DNA from: Lycocorax pyrrhopterus obiensis
Lineage: Eukaryota > Chordata > Aves > Passeriformes > Paradisaeidae
DNA: 64,000 nt
Assembly (NCBI GenBank): GCA_014706295.1
Contig: JACSVZ010000002.1
Location: 54,970,660 to 55,034,659 of the forward strand
Direction: 5' to 3'
The notes beneath the pieces were generated by a model. That model made no database searches. It saw nothing but the letters and a program-made list of their open reading frames with translations, and had not been told where the DNA came from. Made by a program: the position numbers and the translations under genes. Below are positions 51,965-63,700 of the stretch, in pieces (position 1 is the first letter of the stretch; each line of letters starts with the position of its first letter).

Positions 51965-52330
51965 AGAGAACTACAGGTGAGCAGTTTAAAACAGGAAAAA
52001 AAGAAATAATTTCTTTAAGTGGAAGGCAGACAGCTTTTGGGTTTCATTGTCTCAAGAGATTTTGGATGTATATAGTGTTAGTGAGTCAAAAAGAGACAAA
52101 TTCATCAATAGCAGGTTTGTTAACAGATACCAGAAGGAGCAGTCAGGGACATGTCTTCTAACATCCCTAATTCCATGCCAATAGATGCTAGGAGAAGATA
52201 AGGGAGTGAAGCTCAGAGGTATGTGCTCTCCCCAGACTGCGTCCTATCACCACTGTGGAAGACCAAGCACTAAGCTAAATGGACCACTGTTCTATTACTT
52301 TTGTATTCTTGATTTTTCTAGCAGTGAGTA
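51965..52330 (+). mobile_element. Ancient CR1-type LINE 3' end
   Basis: Follows the 3' end of the ancient amniote CR1/L3-like consensus in order: CAAAAAGAGACAAATTCAT, then CAGTCAGGGACATG, a CATCCCTAATTCC-like word, TGTGGAAGACC..CACTAAGCTAAATGGACCA, and a decayed GTCTGACCCAGTATGG-like tail. Clearly more diverged than the young avian CR1 copies at 1-661 and 31,178-31,706. Confidence 0.7.
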
Positions 52331-54821
52331 TAACTGCTCTTGAAATGTCTTATCACAAGTGCAGGGATTTTTGTGTAGTTGGAAATCTTATGTCAAGGTA
52401 TGTTTTCTTTTTTAAAAAATGGTACAAAGAAGAATTAATTCAGGTAAATCTCATGGCCCATGTTAGGGAGGAGTTCAGATTAAATCACAGTACTGTTCCT
52501 GTCTGGCTTCATAATCTACAGATCTATGAAATGTTCTCATAGCATAATAATTTTTCAATTTCAGACTTGCTCCTTCTCTACAAGACCCTTTTTATATTTA
52601 ACTATAAGGTTTTTACGAGGATCCCTTACTACCTCCCTTTATAATAGCCCTTTTTTGTCTTTAATAAATGGCTTTATGTTGTTTACTGTGCTTCACATTT
52701 TTTCATCTTCTTTGTGTTCTACACAGCACAAGTAGGTATCTTTCAATAAAGACTGCCTGAGAGCAAAGACAAAGAAAGTGAGCAGAAGAAAGACAGATGG
52801 GGAGGGAGGGTCAGAGGAAGAAAGAAAAGACTGAGGAGAATGTTATTCCTGAAGGATTTGAAAATAATTCACTGTAATTTGAGAAAGTCTTCAAATGTCA
52901 GGGAATAAAGATCAACTATTTTAACAAATTTGTAATAAACTTTCTGCTATTGTTACCACTCTCATTTTTATAAAAATAGCTGATCATTTAAATTTTATTT
53001 AAATACACTGCAGTGTATTTAAATTAAGTATAGTGGTAATGCATACTTCCATTTCTTACATTGCCTCTTTGATGATATTGTAAATCACCCAGGGGTTATC
53101 TTCAGTGCCAATTGAAGAAGGCAGTTACTATGATGCCCATATGGTACTACTATGTTTTACATTTATAATTGAATTTTTTTATAGTCATTGTTCTGATACG
53201 TATTTCAGGAAGAAACGTAAATACATTTTAGATATGGATTAAGAAGAAAAAACTAAGCAACTGCGAAACAATATAATGCTAGCAAGTCAAGCAGGATTAG
53301 TTAGTTAGTAAAGTGCAAAGTTCCTGAACATATTCAAGATTCTAATTATGTAAGCTATGGTATAAACTGAAAGTGTCTTACAGAAATAATTATTTGATTG
53401 CAAGGGTAAAAAAAAGAAAAGTCTTTGCAAATTTATTTCTACAAACAAACAAACAGAAAGAGGAAAATCTTTGAACTCCCATTGTACTGACAACATTATG
53501 TTTTGTAGAGCACAGTGGTTTTAAACACTATTAACTTACAGACAACATCACCTATTTTTTTTTTTAACTGAAGAAGTGGTGGTGAGAGTGGTGAGAGATA
53601 ATCCAGCTGAATATTTTGTTGGATGAATCAGTCCTACTTGAAAGCAACTGAGAGCTCTTGGACACTGAAATACAGTAATATACCAAAGGATACTTGCTAC
53701 TTGTTACGTTTCACAGTAGTCAGAGAGGAAAGTGTGTTAAAGCAAGAGAGAAAACTTTTAACACTATTTGAACTCTGAATGTTGGTCAAGGTCCAAGTTT
53801 CAATGCTAATTCTGATTTCTGTGGCAAAAAAAAAAATCAGAAATTCCTGACAGACTTAAATCTTTAAAATTCAAACTGGCTGGTATGTCAGCATCGTGTT
53901 AGAAATGCCCTGCAGAATTCCCATCAGCTGGAAGCTCTGCATTAAAATAGGCATTAACAACATTAAAGGCATTATGGTATGGCTAAAAATATTTATTTAA
54001 AGACTTATGAAGTGTGCTATTTTTGGTGAACCAAGTTAAAACTAAGCGATAAAGCACAGCCAACTATCACGTGAGATGAATCTGAGCCAAAATGCTCTAC
54101 CTACACTTCAAAGCATCCATAATCTCACCAGTGATCCCAAATCTCTACCTCTTGTACAACCAATTAAACCCGGACTTCAGTTCTATGTGCTGGCAGACAG
54201 TGAAAGAGAGTGGGTTTTAAGGTTAGGACAGAACATTTACTTCCCCTAGGCAGTGCTATATTTCCCACTTATGCTGAACTATGCTTAAGCTTTTTGTCTC
54301 CAAAGGTTGATGGGACGTTCTCAGGCCCAAATTTGTAGGATGCTGAGTACTTTGTGGGAGGGGCTGAAAGATTTTAAAACCTATTGATGTCATTGCTTCT
54401 AGATGACTTTCAGCTCAGAATTCTGGAGGGTGGGCATGGAAGGGGTGGCAGAATCAGATGCAAACATATTAAATTTTCCTGACACAATAAAAAACTATAT
54501 TCATGGCAGATCAAATTCATACCTTAAGTCTAAACAACAAAAGAATTAGTTTTGTACCATTCTGCCAGAAATAAGCAGCACACTATAAGTAAATCACATT
54601 GTTTATACAACTTATTCTGTGTGCAATGAAAACAAGAACAGCTGTTCCTTGACGGCTCTGTTTGTGAAAAATGAACAAACGTGCATCCTTAGCTGTCATA
54701 ATAGCAAAATTTACAGGATCTGCCATCCTTTCCCTTACACTCTGTTTTTCTTGGCACTTAAAAAGTCAGCTATTAATGTTCTTTCCAGTTTAAAAAGTGA
54801 CACAAAATATCTGTTGATGTC
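52331..54821. other. AT-rich intergenic DNA, no gene seen
   Basis: No gene, RNA or recognisable transposon. A homopolymer T run at about 53,555-53,566 is the only simple sequence. Confidence 0.5.
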
Positions 54822-54889
54822 AAAAAAAAAAAAAAGGGAAAAAAGAAAAAAAGGAAAAAAAAGGGGGAAGAAAAAAAAAGAAAAGAAGA
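54822..54889. repeat. Purine-only A/G tract
   Basis: About 68 bases of almost pure A and G on the + strand. Such mirror-like purine tracts can form triplex DNA, but no symmetric arm is obvious. Confidence 0.9.
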
Positions 54890-55189
54890 CAACAAACCCT
54901 GTAGCCCAAAACCTCTATTGAGGTTTTTTGTTCCCCAAAAGTAGGAGAAAAAACTTCACTGGCAAAATTTCCTTTCACAAGATATACACAGTTACAAGTA
55001 ACAGAAAATATAGCTTGTGCATTACATATAAAAGGACAAATCCTGGCTCCATCGACAGCAATGGTATATTTTTTCATTGATCTGAACAGAACTAAGATTC
55101 AAGAAGGACTGAATGGGCCTGTAATGGGCAGCATTCTGGGTAAGCCACGCAGCTGTCAGCAAACACCTCTTACAGTTTCTTATTTAAGT

Positions 55190-55600
55190 TTATTAAGTTC
55201 CATCTTGAAATCAGTTAAATTTCTTGCCACCAAGATTCTTCTGAGGACCACGCATGTCTGACACATGAGCATCTACTTCTCATTTCCAGCCTAAATGCAC
55301 TGAAAATAGCTGATACTTATTTGATCTCATACCTTTTACTTTAATAGTACTTCTTCCACTTCAGATCTCTTTTATTGTAGACCGAAGTTGCTGAGCCCTT
55401 CTTTTTATCAGTCTTCTCCAACAGATCAGACCCTGAAAGTGGTCCTTTGGCCCCTTCCAGTTTCAATTAATTTTTTTTTTTTTTGTAACAAAGGTGACTC
55501 CAAATTTACGATTATATCTAGGTGTGGTCTCAACAATATTTTGTACAATGGCAGCCAAACATCTCTTTCTCTGTAGATATCCTGTGGCTTATATGGCCAG
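55190..55600 (-). mobile_element. Ancient CR1/L3-type LINE fragment
   Basis: On the + strand it follows the reverse complement of old CR1 LINEs in order: TTTCCAGCCTAAAT, TCTCATACCTTTTACT, CTGAGCCCTTCTTTTTATCAGTCTTCTC, TTTGGCCCCTTCCAGTTT, and TCTAGGTGTGGTCTCAACAATATTTTGTACAATGGC, the last matching the 'ggtgtggtctcacca...gtacaatggca' part of the family. Frames are destroyed. A poly-T run at about 55,472-55,485 interrupts it. Confidence 0.6.
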
Positions 55601-56305
55601 GATGACATTTACACACCTCTCCACCATGGCACCCTGATAGTCCATAACAAATCATAAAAAAGATACTTTCTTATATCATTTGCAAATTAAATTTATTCAG
55701 GATAGCTATTTTCATATGTTCTCGCACTGAAACTGGTAACTTTGACAGCTCTCTCTCTCACCCCTGTGTACAGCTTTCAGTGTGATTTTAAAGGACAACT
55801 CTAGCTCTTCTCAGTTAAAATTCTGGCAATTAATTTCTAAAGGTATGGCAATGATATACATTCTTTTCATAGCCAAGGTGATACTCTTTGCAAATAACTG
55901 TATGGCCTTAAGGTTTTGCAGTGTGGTATTATACAATTCCTCTTTTATTGCCAAAGGTGGTCTGCACTGCACATTTTCTAATTCGTGGCTTTGAACCCAA
56001 GGACACGTAACATTGTAGCTCCACCTTAGATTTTAAATAGCTCCAAAGGCAAAACCCAAATGGTAAAAAGTTCTGCCTATTGCTTTTTAGCTTTGATTAT
56101 GTTTTTAACATATAAAGAAAGTCATTTATGTGCAAGCAAGACACTCAAGTCTTATTTTACGCTTTTAAAAATCAAAATGCAGCAGCATCTAGAATTGTAG
56201 AAGACATTTAGGCTTTCTGAAATCCTTCTCCTGACACTAGGGTGGGCCATTTCAATTATTGATGATTAAGAAAAAAGGACAAAGAGGACAGAAGCTGCTA
56301 CATGT
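55601..56305. other. Upstream spacer before the VPS41 promoter
   Basis: AT-rich sequence with no recognisable feature; base composition changes sharply at about 56,320. Confidence 0.5.
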
Positions 56306-56343
56306 AGGATCTAATGGAAACCGGAGGATCTAATGGAAACCGG
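56306..56343. repeat. 19 bp perfect tandem duplication at CpG-island edge
   Basis: Two identical adjacent copies of AGGATCTAATGGAAACCGG, about 500 bp upstream of the VPS41 start codon. Confidence 0.95.
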
Positions 56344-56726
56344 AGCTGTGCTCGACCAAGTGCTGCTCGGATGGATGACAACAAAAGGGCCTGATCCGGG
56401 AGCACCGGCAGTGCTGTGCACAACAGCGGCAGCAGGCAGGCTGCCACTGGCTCTGGGCTTCAGCTACACCCGACCCCTCGCTAATCAGGGGTAGCTCACC
56501 AAGCACTGCAGTGGCTACCTTCAGTCTCATCACAGCTGGGCGTACCATGGAGCTGGGAGATCATGCTGGTCCCCCTGAAAGAATCGTGGATTTCAGCTTA
56601 AAAAAGGATCTCGCAGCTAAGGAGGGCGGAGAGGCAACTTGGCTGGGGTGTGCTGTTCGTTGGGCCCAGCCTTGCGTCCGCCCCCCGCTTTGTGCGGCAT
56701 CGCCACCACACCTCAGCTGGGCTGCG

Positions 56727-56745
56727 GGCGGGAAAAAGGCGGGAA
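56727..56745 (+). promoter_or_regulatory. Paired E2F-like sites
   Basis: Two GGCGGGAA words at 56,727-56,734 and 56,738-56,745, 11 bp apart (about one helical turn) and in the same orientation. They match the E2F/DP half-consensus and lie about 100-118 bp upstream of the ATG. Function is inferred from the motif only. Confidence 0.55.
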
Positions 56746-56774
56746 AAAAATGAAAAACATCTCTTCCCTCCGAA

Positions 56775-56794
56775 ACTACATTTCCCAGAGTGCC
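56775..56794 (+). promoter_or_regulatory. ZNF143/Staf-like site
   Basis: ACTACATTTCCCAGAGTGCC closely matches the ACTACAATTCCCAGCATGCC-type element bound by ZNF143 (Staf) in many CpG-island housekeeping promoters. It sits about 50-70 bp upstream of the start codon, a usual distance. Confidence 0.7.
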
Positions 56795-56818
56795 TCCGCC
56801 CCGCCGGCTTCCTGCCTC

Positions 56819-56826
56819 TCACATGA
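56819..56826 (+). promoter_or_regulatory. M-box/CLEAR-like E-box
   Basis: TCACATGA, the reverse complement of the MITF/TFE M-box TCATGTGA and one base from the TCACGTGA core of CLEAR elements. It is 19 bp before the ATG. TFEB, TFE3 and MITF drive lysosomal genes through such sites, which suits a HOPS subunit. A further CAGCTG E-box follows at 56,828-56,833. Confidence 0.5.
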
Positions 56827-56844
56827 CAGCTGCCTGGCCGCGCC

Positions 56845-56865
56845 ATGGCGGAAGCCGAGGAGAAG
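56845..56865 (+). CDS. VPS41: VPS41 coding exon 1 (seven codons)
   Basis: VPS41 is a core subunit of HOPS, which tethers late endosomes, autophagosomes and AP-3-derived vesicles to lysosomes; the full protein (about 850 residues in vertebrates) has a WD40-type propeller, clathrin-heavy-chain-like repeats and a C-terminal RING-H2 domain. Only the N-terminus is here. This exon encodes MAEAEEK, ending in a strong phase-0 donor (AAG|GTACAG at 56,866). The ATG lies in a strong Kozak context (CGCGCCATGG) and is the first in-frame start with this match. Human VPS41 begins MAEAEEQ, so the last residue differs. Identification rests on joining this exon to the one at 60,676-60,714: the combined 20 residues agree in order, length and exon phase with known VPS41. 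Confidence 0.85.
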
Positions 56866-59800
56866 GTACAGCCTGTCAGTGCCCTGTGGCCGCAGCGCCG
56901 AGGAGCCGGGCTTAGAGTGGGACGGCCGAAGCGTGGGGCCGGGCCGGGCCGGGCCGGGGGCACATGGAAGTGGAGGGGCGGAGGGCCGGTGCCTGTGCCA
57001 GGGGGCAGAGGCCGGCAGCCAGCCCTGCGGGGTGCGGGGCCGGCGATGACAGCCTCGGGACAGCCTCCGGGACAGTCTCGCTGCGCCGGGGCGGAGGAGG
57101 GAAGATGGAGGCAGGGGAACCTGGCTCTGGCTGGGAGGGTGGGTTTAGGAGTGCATCTGGCACCTTTGTGGAGTCAGGATTAAAGAGCTGGAGGGTCCCT
57201 CTCTACCGAGGGACATAAGAGACATGACCAATTTCATCTCAACAAGGGGATTTTTTTCTGAGACAAAACTCGAGGAGTTTCTTGCTGTTGTTCCCTAAAT
57301 CGGGTGTTCTCCTAAAGCACCCCGTCTCTAGGTTGCTCCTTCCCAAGAAAAAAAAAAATAAAGCAGAAATGCACTTTCTGGCCCTTTCAGGTACTTTCTA
57401 AATGTTTCTTTGCTGAGCCAGCATTTGGACAGACAGCTGAGCTGTACGATCTTTCTCTGTCTTGCATGCCTAGAAGTGGGAGAGTCTTAGAATTACTTCA
57501 AGGTAACTGGCCAAAGTTAGCGATTGGCATCTGCTCTCCACCTTCCCTGGTGACAGAGGTTTGTTGGGAGGGCTTGGCTTCCTTGGGGGAGGCTCTTTTT
57601 CCCAGGATTGGTGAGTTTTTAACTGTGGCAGCCTTTGGAAGGATAAAACCACCTCTGGCAGATCTTTATTCTCTAATAATACAAGAGCTAAAACTAGCCT
57701 GTGTTTTGCTCTCTTTGGACTATGAGAGTTACCTTACTCATTTCAGTTTATTTCCTGTGGGCAGCAGGAAGCACACCTCTACTGAAAGAGATCTGTGTGT
57801 TGTGCATGTGTTTCTTTGAAACTCAAGTTTCCTGGCTTTCACCTTCTGTCAGGTTTAAGTTATGGGCCTAAACCTGTACTGTATTACATTTGATGTTTGT
57901 AAAAGCAGAGGAAGGGAAAACCCCATACTCATCATACTGGAAAGCCCGCTTAAGAATTTTTTGGGAAGTTATGTTGGATCTGTTAAGTGAGAGATTATAA
58001 TGGTGAGAGATTACTTCACATTTCTATGGTTTCCTCATCTGTGTTCCCTTACTGCATTCTTCGGCTACTTAAGCAACAGCATTTGTCAGCTGGCTGAAGT
58101 ATACTGCTGATTTTCCCCTAGAGTCTGAGACCCAGCAGTGACTGCTATTCCTACATGATTTTGGATTCTACTTGTCTACAAATCCCTCTTTAGGGATTTC
58201 CTTTCCACAGTTACAAGGCTACTAAAAAGTGGAAGTGGAGGATAATCCTCTCAATTCATGCATTTGGAGGGAGGGGAAAGGAACCTAACAAAACCCCAGG
58301 GCAATCATGACTACAGTTTACTGTTCCAGTTTGCCTAAGCAAGTGGGAAAACTTAGGCAAAAAGCTTTTCATTGTAAGTTGCTAGCAAAGTGAGTTATTA
58401 GGGAAGTATTAATTCTAAGCACCTTCAGCTAAGTTCTTGTCAGGGAACAAATACAGTTTCTGCATTGGTTTCCTAAGACAAGGCTCCCTCTGAATTTTTG
58501 CATGTCATTTTCTGCAGTAAAACATAAAGGCCATGAAGCATTTGTATTTGTATGCCATTTGTGAAGTTTAGTATCTGGGGTTGCGGTGCCTTGTGAATAC
58601 AGTAGGGATGCCAGGGTAGATGTCCTAAATAAAAATAGATTGCTATTTTCTTAGTTCAAATGGCTGGATTATTGGAATCAACTTTTGGCATGACCTAATT
58701 TTGTATGTCAGTATGTCAGGGATGCCTTTGCACATAACTTGCAGCTCAGTTAAGTGGCTCGGGTGGGTGTGAGGACCGGCTGCTGTCTCAGTAAGTGAGC
58801 TGTTAACTCCACCCTGCACGTGTGTTGGTCTGTCTACATAGTGTTAGATCGTGAGCTCATCCTGAAAGTAACTTTCTGTTCTAGGCAGCCAAAGCAATTG
58901 GAACCATGAGGGGCAGATGTAGGTGGTGTAGCTGCACTAGAAAGTCTCATGTATACCAGCAAAAATGTCACTTGCTGTAATTCCTTTGCTTGGGAGAGCT
59001 TTTTTTTTTTTTTTTCAAACTATGTGAAGTATATCAAAATGTAATAACGGTAGTGCTATTAATTTTGATTTATTAAGGAGTTGAGTAGGTAGCTCTTGGT
59101 ATTCAGAAGAGAAAATAAGGTTTTTAATTAGGAATTTGATGATACTTTGCATTGGACTTTGTGTGTTGTTCTAGCTCATCCAATCAGCTGGCAGTATGTT
59201 TTAGTTCTGTTCTCACTTGGTTGTTGTTAAGTAGAGTTTAAGATGCACAAAGATTCTATGTAACAAAATGTAATTTCCTGAAAAGTTACAGCAGCTTGTG
59301 ATTAGAGACTGGGAGACTGACAGACAAACAGTTGTGCTTGAAAAGTCAAACCTACACTTCAAAGGATGCCGGGATTTTACTCCATCTTCCCTTGATTCCC
59401 ATGTACTTCCTACTTACAGTTTCCCAACTCACGTCACAAGTATAGACTACAATGATGACCCTTCCATGGGATGTGTGTTTTAGAGGTGGGCCTATCTGTA
59501 GTGAGTAAAATGGAAGAAACAGAAATCAGTAATTGTGGTAACACCTTGCACTAAGCTTCCAGTAGCAGGTAGAAGTGCTGCTTTGCTTCCCTCCCATCTG
59601 TTGTGACGGTCATTATGGTCATCAATGTGAGCCTCCACTAATGAAAAGGAAGCCTTTGCTTTTGGTGTGCAGGTCACAATCCGTGCATTTTATAAGTATG
59701 GAAAATAAATAAATGTGAGAAACAAAAAATTGCACTGGTTTTCAGTGCATTAAATTTTCTTCCTTTTCCATTTTTCTCTAAGCTGTTGGGAAGGGTGTAA

Positions 59801-60675
59801 TTTTTTTTTTTTTTGTCTTCTCTGGTGGAATTCTGTACCTATTCATCTTACTCTAAAGACTCCTTCATAAGATTTGAAATGCTGGCTTCTCTCTTGCTTG
59901 TTCTTTGTTTATATCATATTTTATTGTTAAAATGCTTACATTCACTGCCAGTGTATTAGTTGTAATCCTTTATTGCTATTGATAAAGATAAATACGTTAA
60001 GTAAATCTTCGTTTTGCTGACTTCTTTGAGGAGGCATTGCATCAGCAGATTTTCTCAGTGGACAGACGAGAGATGAGCAGGAGTTGACTTACAAAATTTT
60101 TTTGTAGAGTAGAAAGAATCTTTATCTTGCCAGAGAGAGATGTTTTAAAGGTACAGTTGTTTCAAAGGCAGGAGAAAGCCATGTGTTGTGTTAACATAGG
60201 ATGAGAAGGAGAAAGTCATTGAATGCCGGATTTCTATGGAAAATGGTTTGAAATTATGTAAGTTTAAAATAAGCCTATTAACAGCTGAATAGTTGAATAG
60301 CAACGCTGGTTTGTGGATAACTTGAGAATGCTATTCTGCCATGGAAGTCAAGATATGGGCAGTTTCTTTGCAAAATTTGCTACTGCTTCTGGAAGAGGGG
60401 AAGCTATCACAGGGACAGATTCTCAGATGATCCAATCACTCTCTCTTTTAGGGTAACTGACAACAGTGTCCCTGCTGCTCCTGAGTATCAGTGTGGCACT
60501 CAAATGCAAGAGCAAGCACAAATCGGGTGTGAATGACAAGGATGGAAACTCTGAGTTGCTTCTGCTTTGTCTTTCATTCCTTAATAAGGGTTTAAAAGTA
60601 CTTTTTAAAGGGAAATACTTCTCAGTTATGTATGTACTTAGTTATTTACTCCTTTGTTTTTTGTGTCCTTTTCAG
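56866..60675 (+). other. VPS41: VPS41 intron 1
   Basis: 3,810 bp, GT...AG. Its first 250 bp belong to the CpG island and hold a (GGGCC)4 run at 56,936-56,955. The rest is AT-rich, with T runs at about 58,999-59,016 and 59,802-59,814. No nested gene or clear transposon. The acceptor is TGTGTCCTTTTCAG, a good polypyrimidine tract. Confidence 0.8.
56936..56960 (+). repeat. (GGGCC)4 run plus G5
   Basis: Four tandem GGGCC pentamers followed by GGGGG, with one extra G immediately before the run. It lies just inside VPS41 intron 1 and could form a G-quadruplex in RNA or DNA. Homogeneous repeats like this are often variable in length. Confidence 0.9.
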
Positions 60676-60714
60676 GAAACCAGGTCTAATGAGGAATCAA
60701 CAGATGAATCTGAG
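60676..60714 (+). CDS. VPS41: VPS41 coding exon 2 (13 codons)
   Basis: A 39-base exon bounded by TTTTCAG| and GAG|GTAACC, both good splice sites, phase 0 at each end. It encodes ETRSNEESTDESE. Human VPS41 has ETGSLEESTDESE at the same place, so 11 of 13 residues agree, including the whole acidic EESTDESE block. The serine/glutamate-rich tail leads into the acidic stretch before the propeller domain. Because the exon is a multiple of three, skipping it would keep the frame and remove only this acidic segment. Confidence 0.88.
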
Positions 60715-63700
60715 GTAACCCTTCTTAAAATGTTTCACACTCAAATCTGTGTCAGTGCGGTCAGTGCTAGTTTTTTGTCAATATGGAGTGAAAAATACTT
60801 CTTCACTGGTTGTTTTTAGAAGTTTGGCCAGTATTATGTAGCAAGGATTGTTAATCTGGGTTTAAATTGTTAAAAAGAAGCTGTGAATTGCTATTAGAAG
60901 CTTCTTTATATTTAAAAAACCCCCACAATCACACCATTGTACTAAAATGAATTGAGAGACAAATTCAAGTGCATGTGCTTCTGTTTTGATAAAATGAAAA
61001 TTTGTGAGTCTAATTATATAAGTAGTAATACTACATTCAAGTAATTACCTTGTTATTTTAATAGCTTCACAGTCTAGACTTAATCATGTCCCGTAGACTC
61101 TCTGTTCTTGAGATGATGTTTTGTCACTAATTGTCTCATGTTCTGGAGAGGTCTGCCTACACTGCTGTAGGTGATGGGAAAAGGGGGCTGGGGGTGAAGA
61201 GAGGAAGGGAGCTACAGAGAGTTCAAGAGTTTGTCCCTGAACAGCAGTGTCCTAAATCCAAATCTGTCATCATTGAAGGAACCATAAAAGGTCTGAAAGA
61301 GGTAATTGGCATCAAGGTGGTCTAGGATAGCTACAGGAAGGAAGAAGTAAAGGTGTCTGAGCAGCTTCAGTTGTGGCCCACCAGCAAGAACAGGGGACAC
61401 AGAGAAGGCTATTACCTTGAGTGTTTTCACCCATTATATATCTAAGTCAGAGTAGCTCCTAGACTTATAAAACTTTAATGGACTTGCTATTAGGAAGATT
61501 TTCTGTTTTTTACCTAGGGACAAAACTCCATGCTTGAGATCTGGGTTTAAGCACTAAGCAGACAGAAGTCCCAATTTCTATGACAGTGGATACTGGAGAG
61601 ACTGTAGTGGTGGATTCTGAAAAAATCTTTTTGCAGTGGAAGGTGGCTTTGTTTCTTGTGAGATAATTGTTTTCTTTCTGCCATTGAGTGGTTGTCTTCA
61701 GTGGCACTGAACGGCAATACTGGTGAGAAGCAGGGGGTTTTTGGCCCTTTAACATTGCTCTGTGGAACAGCTACGGAACCAGACTTTTTTTGCCCAGTGT
61801 GAAATGCTTTCATTCTGAATAGTGCTTTGTGATGTGAAGTGCAGATAAACAATCACTGGGCAAGGACTCAGTTCTTAGTAGAATAGTAATCCTCTCAAGG
61901 CTTGACATTCACAGGATAGTGAACACAGATACTTACCTACGGAGGTGATTTTTTTTTTTCTTAAAGCCTATTGCAATGAAAAACTGGCACTTTTAATGGC
62001 CTTTCCAGATTCAGCTGGTAGTAAATTGGTATTTACAGCAAAATTAATCATAAATGGGTGCCAGGTTGGTGGAGGTTTACTGTTTTTTACCTTAAGGAAA
62101 AATAGGCATCATGCATCTTTCACAAAATTGAAAGTCCTACAATTTCAACTAGACCTATGTTAAAGTTGATGTCTATTTTTGATGTTAATTTCACATGCAG
62201 AGAGAAGTGAAAAGGAAATTTATGTATTAAGAATGTATCTGTTTGGTCTAAAGAACAATTGTCATTCTAATGTCTGTGAAAATGCTTTGCATTAGTTGTC
62301 TTTGAGTGTTAAGCCTCATTTGTAGTATCTTGATCATGAGTAAATAGTTAATAGAATGTAACCGATTAGACTTTTTCTAATGATTGTTCAGATAAAACCA
62401 AAATGGTAAAAGCACAAAGTGTAAATGTTCTGAGTGCTTGCTGATATTATTTGAAGTATGGTCAGAGCTAAGATCAAACTGATGTCTTCACTCCTAGCTC
62501 TTGTGATCATAAAATTGTAATTATTTCTTTTGGGTGCCCTATAGTTTGAATAATCAGGGATGGATTTTATGGTGGTGGTTCTAGAATCAGAGACTCTAAT
62601 TCTTTCAGCCTGTGTTTAGTTTTAGCCATTAAAAATATTCTATTTATGGCATGGACTTCATAGACATCTTACCATAGTACTAAGAATTTCTACATATACA
62701 ATTACTCTTGCAATTAATTTAATTTAAATTCTTCATATAAAATTGAATATTGTTACTAATGATTCCAGAGGGCACATGACACATATCCAACTTACATTAT
62801 AGACATGTTTTCTATTATAGAGGAATGCAATAATAAAATTTATGATTTTGAGTAAACTATGCCCCTGTCTGAACTGGATGTCTGAGCAAAACATGGATTT
62901 TTTTTTTTTCCTGATATTTTTACACTTCTGTGCCATTATCTTAGCAAAGAATCAAATATACATTAATTCTGTCTCATGCAGCAACCTTCTTACTATCATT
63001 CCTTTAGCATCTTCTAGCAAATAAGATTCTAATGCTATTTTGCTACCTGCTTGGTTTGTTTTGAACGACAGGCTCTTTAACAATTGCCAGGATGCTTATT
63101 TGCACAGACTTGGTGGTAGTGCTTAATAGTAGGCCTTGAATGTGGGAGTCTGCAAAAATTGACTGTCTTGAATGTATGTCATCTAAAAGCTCATCGGTGT
63201 AAGTTTGGTTCCAGCGATGGCTCCACAGGAAATTGAGTTCCTAAGGCTGCCCTGGTGTAAAATACTTCTCAGCTGTTTAAGTCAGAATGTGTAAAATGCA
63301 AAGGTATCAATTAGCAAAGATGGTGAATTTGTTCAGATGTTAAGAAGACCTTTCTTTCAGTACAGAGATAGCTGTAGTTACTTGTAAAATTTGTAGAACT
63401 TGTAGCACTTGTAGAAATGTAATAGATCTTTCCTGGTAACTACAGTACAGTTGACACTTTAGTATCATGTTCTTCTATATGATTTGAGGTATTACAAGCT
63501 TTTTCTTTTCCTGTAGTCAGACTGCTATATATTATGCCATGGTATGATGAGGAAGCTGTATATCTAGTAGTCCTCTAATTCTTCGGCAAAAACCTTCTTG
63601 TTTTGTGAAGTAATTTTACTGCAGTCTTGAAGCACAAGTATTTTCTTTTTGTATCTTTGGCTTTAGGCATTTGATTTTGGTGGTTTTTGAAGGGTTTTTG

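Larger units (their letters stand above)
56320..57110 (+). promoter_or_regulatory. VPS41: CpG-island promoter of VPS41
   Basis: The only CpG-dense segment in the window, about 0.8 kb, spanning the VPS41 start codon. There is no obvious TATA box near the expected start site, so dispersed initiation upstream of 56,845 is likely, possibly in the pyrimidine-rich CTTCCTGCCTCTC stretch near 56,808-56,820. Factor sites within it are listed separately. Nothing indicates a second gene on the opposite strand, although CpG islands often fire both ways. Confidence 0.85.

Noticed and set aside
56845..57183. Reading on from the VPS41 ATG without splicing (112 codons)
   Set aside because: The match to VPS41 ends exactly at the AAG|GTACAG donor and resumes in the 60,676 exon; the read-through residues have no similarity I recognise.
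56598..57218. Several 80-136 codon frames in the CpG island as proteins
   Set aside because: Stop codons are rare in CpG-rich DNA, and the frames run through the VPS41 donor site and intron. The short exon with a donor is the supported model.
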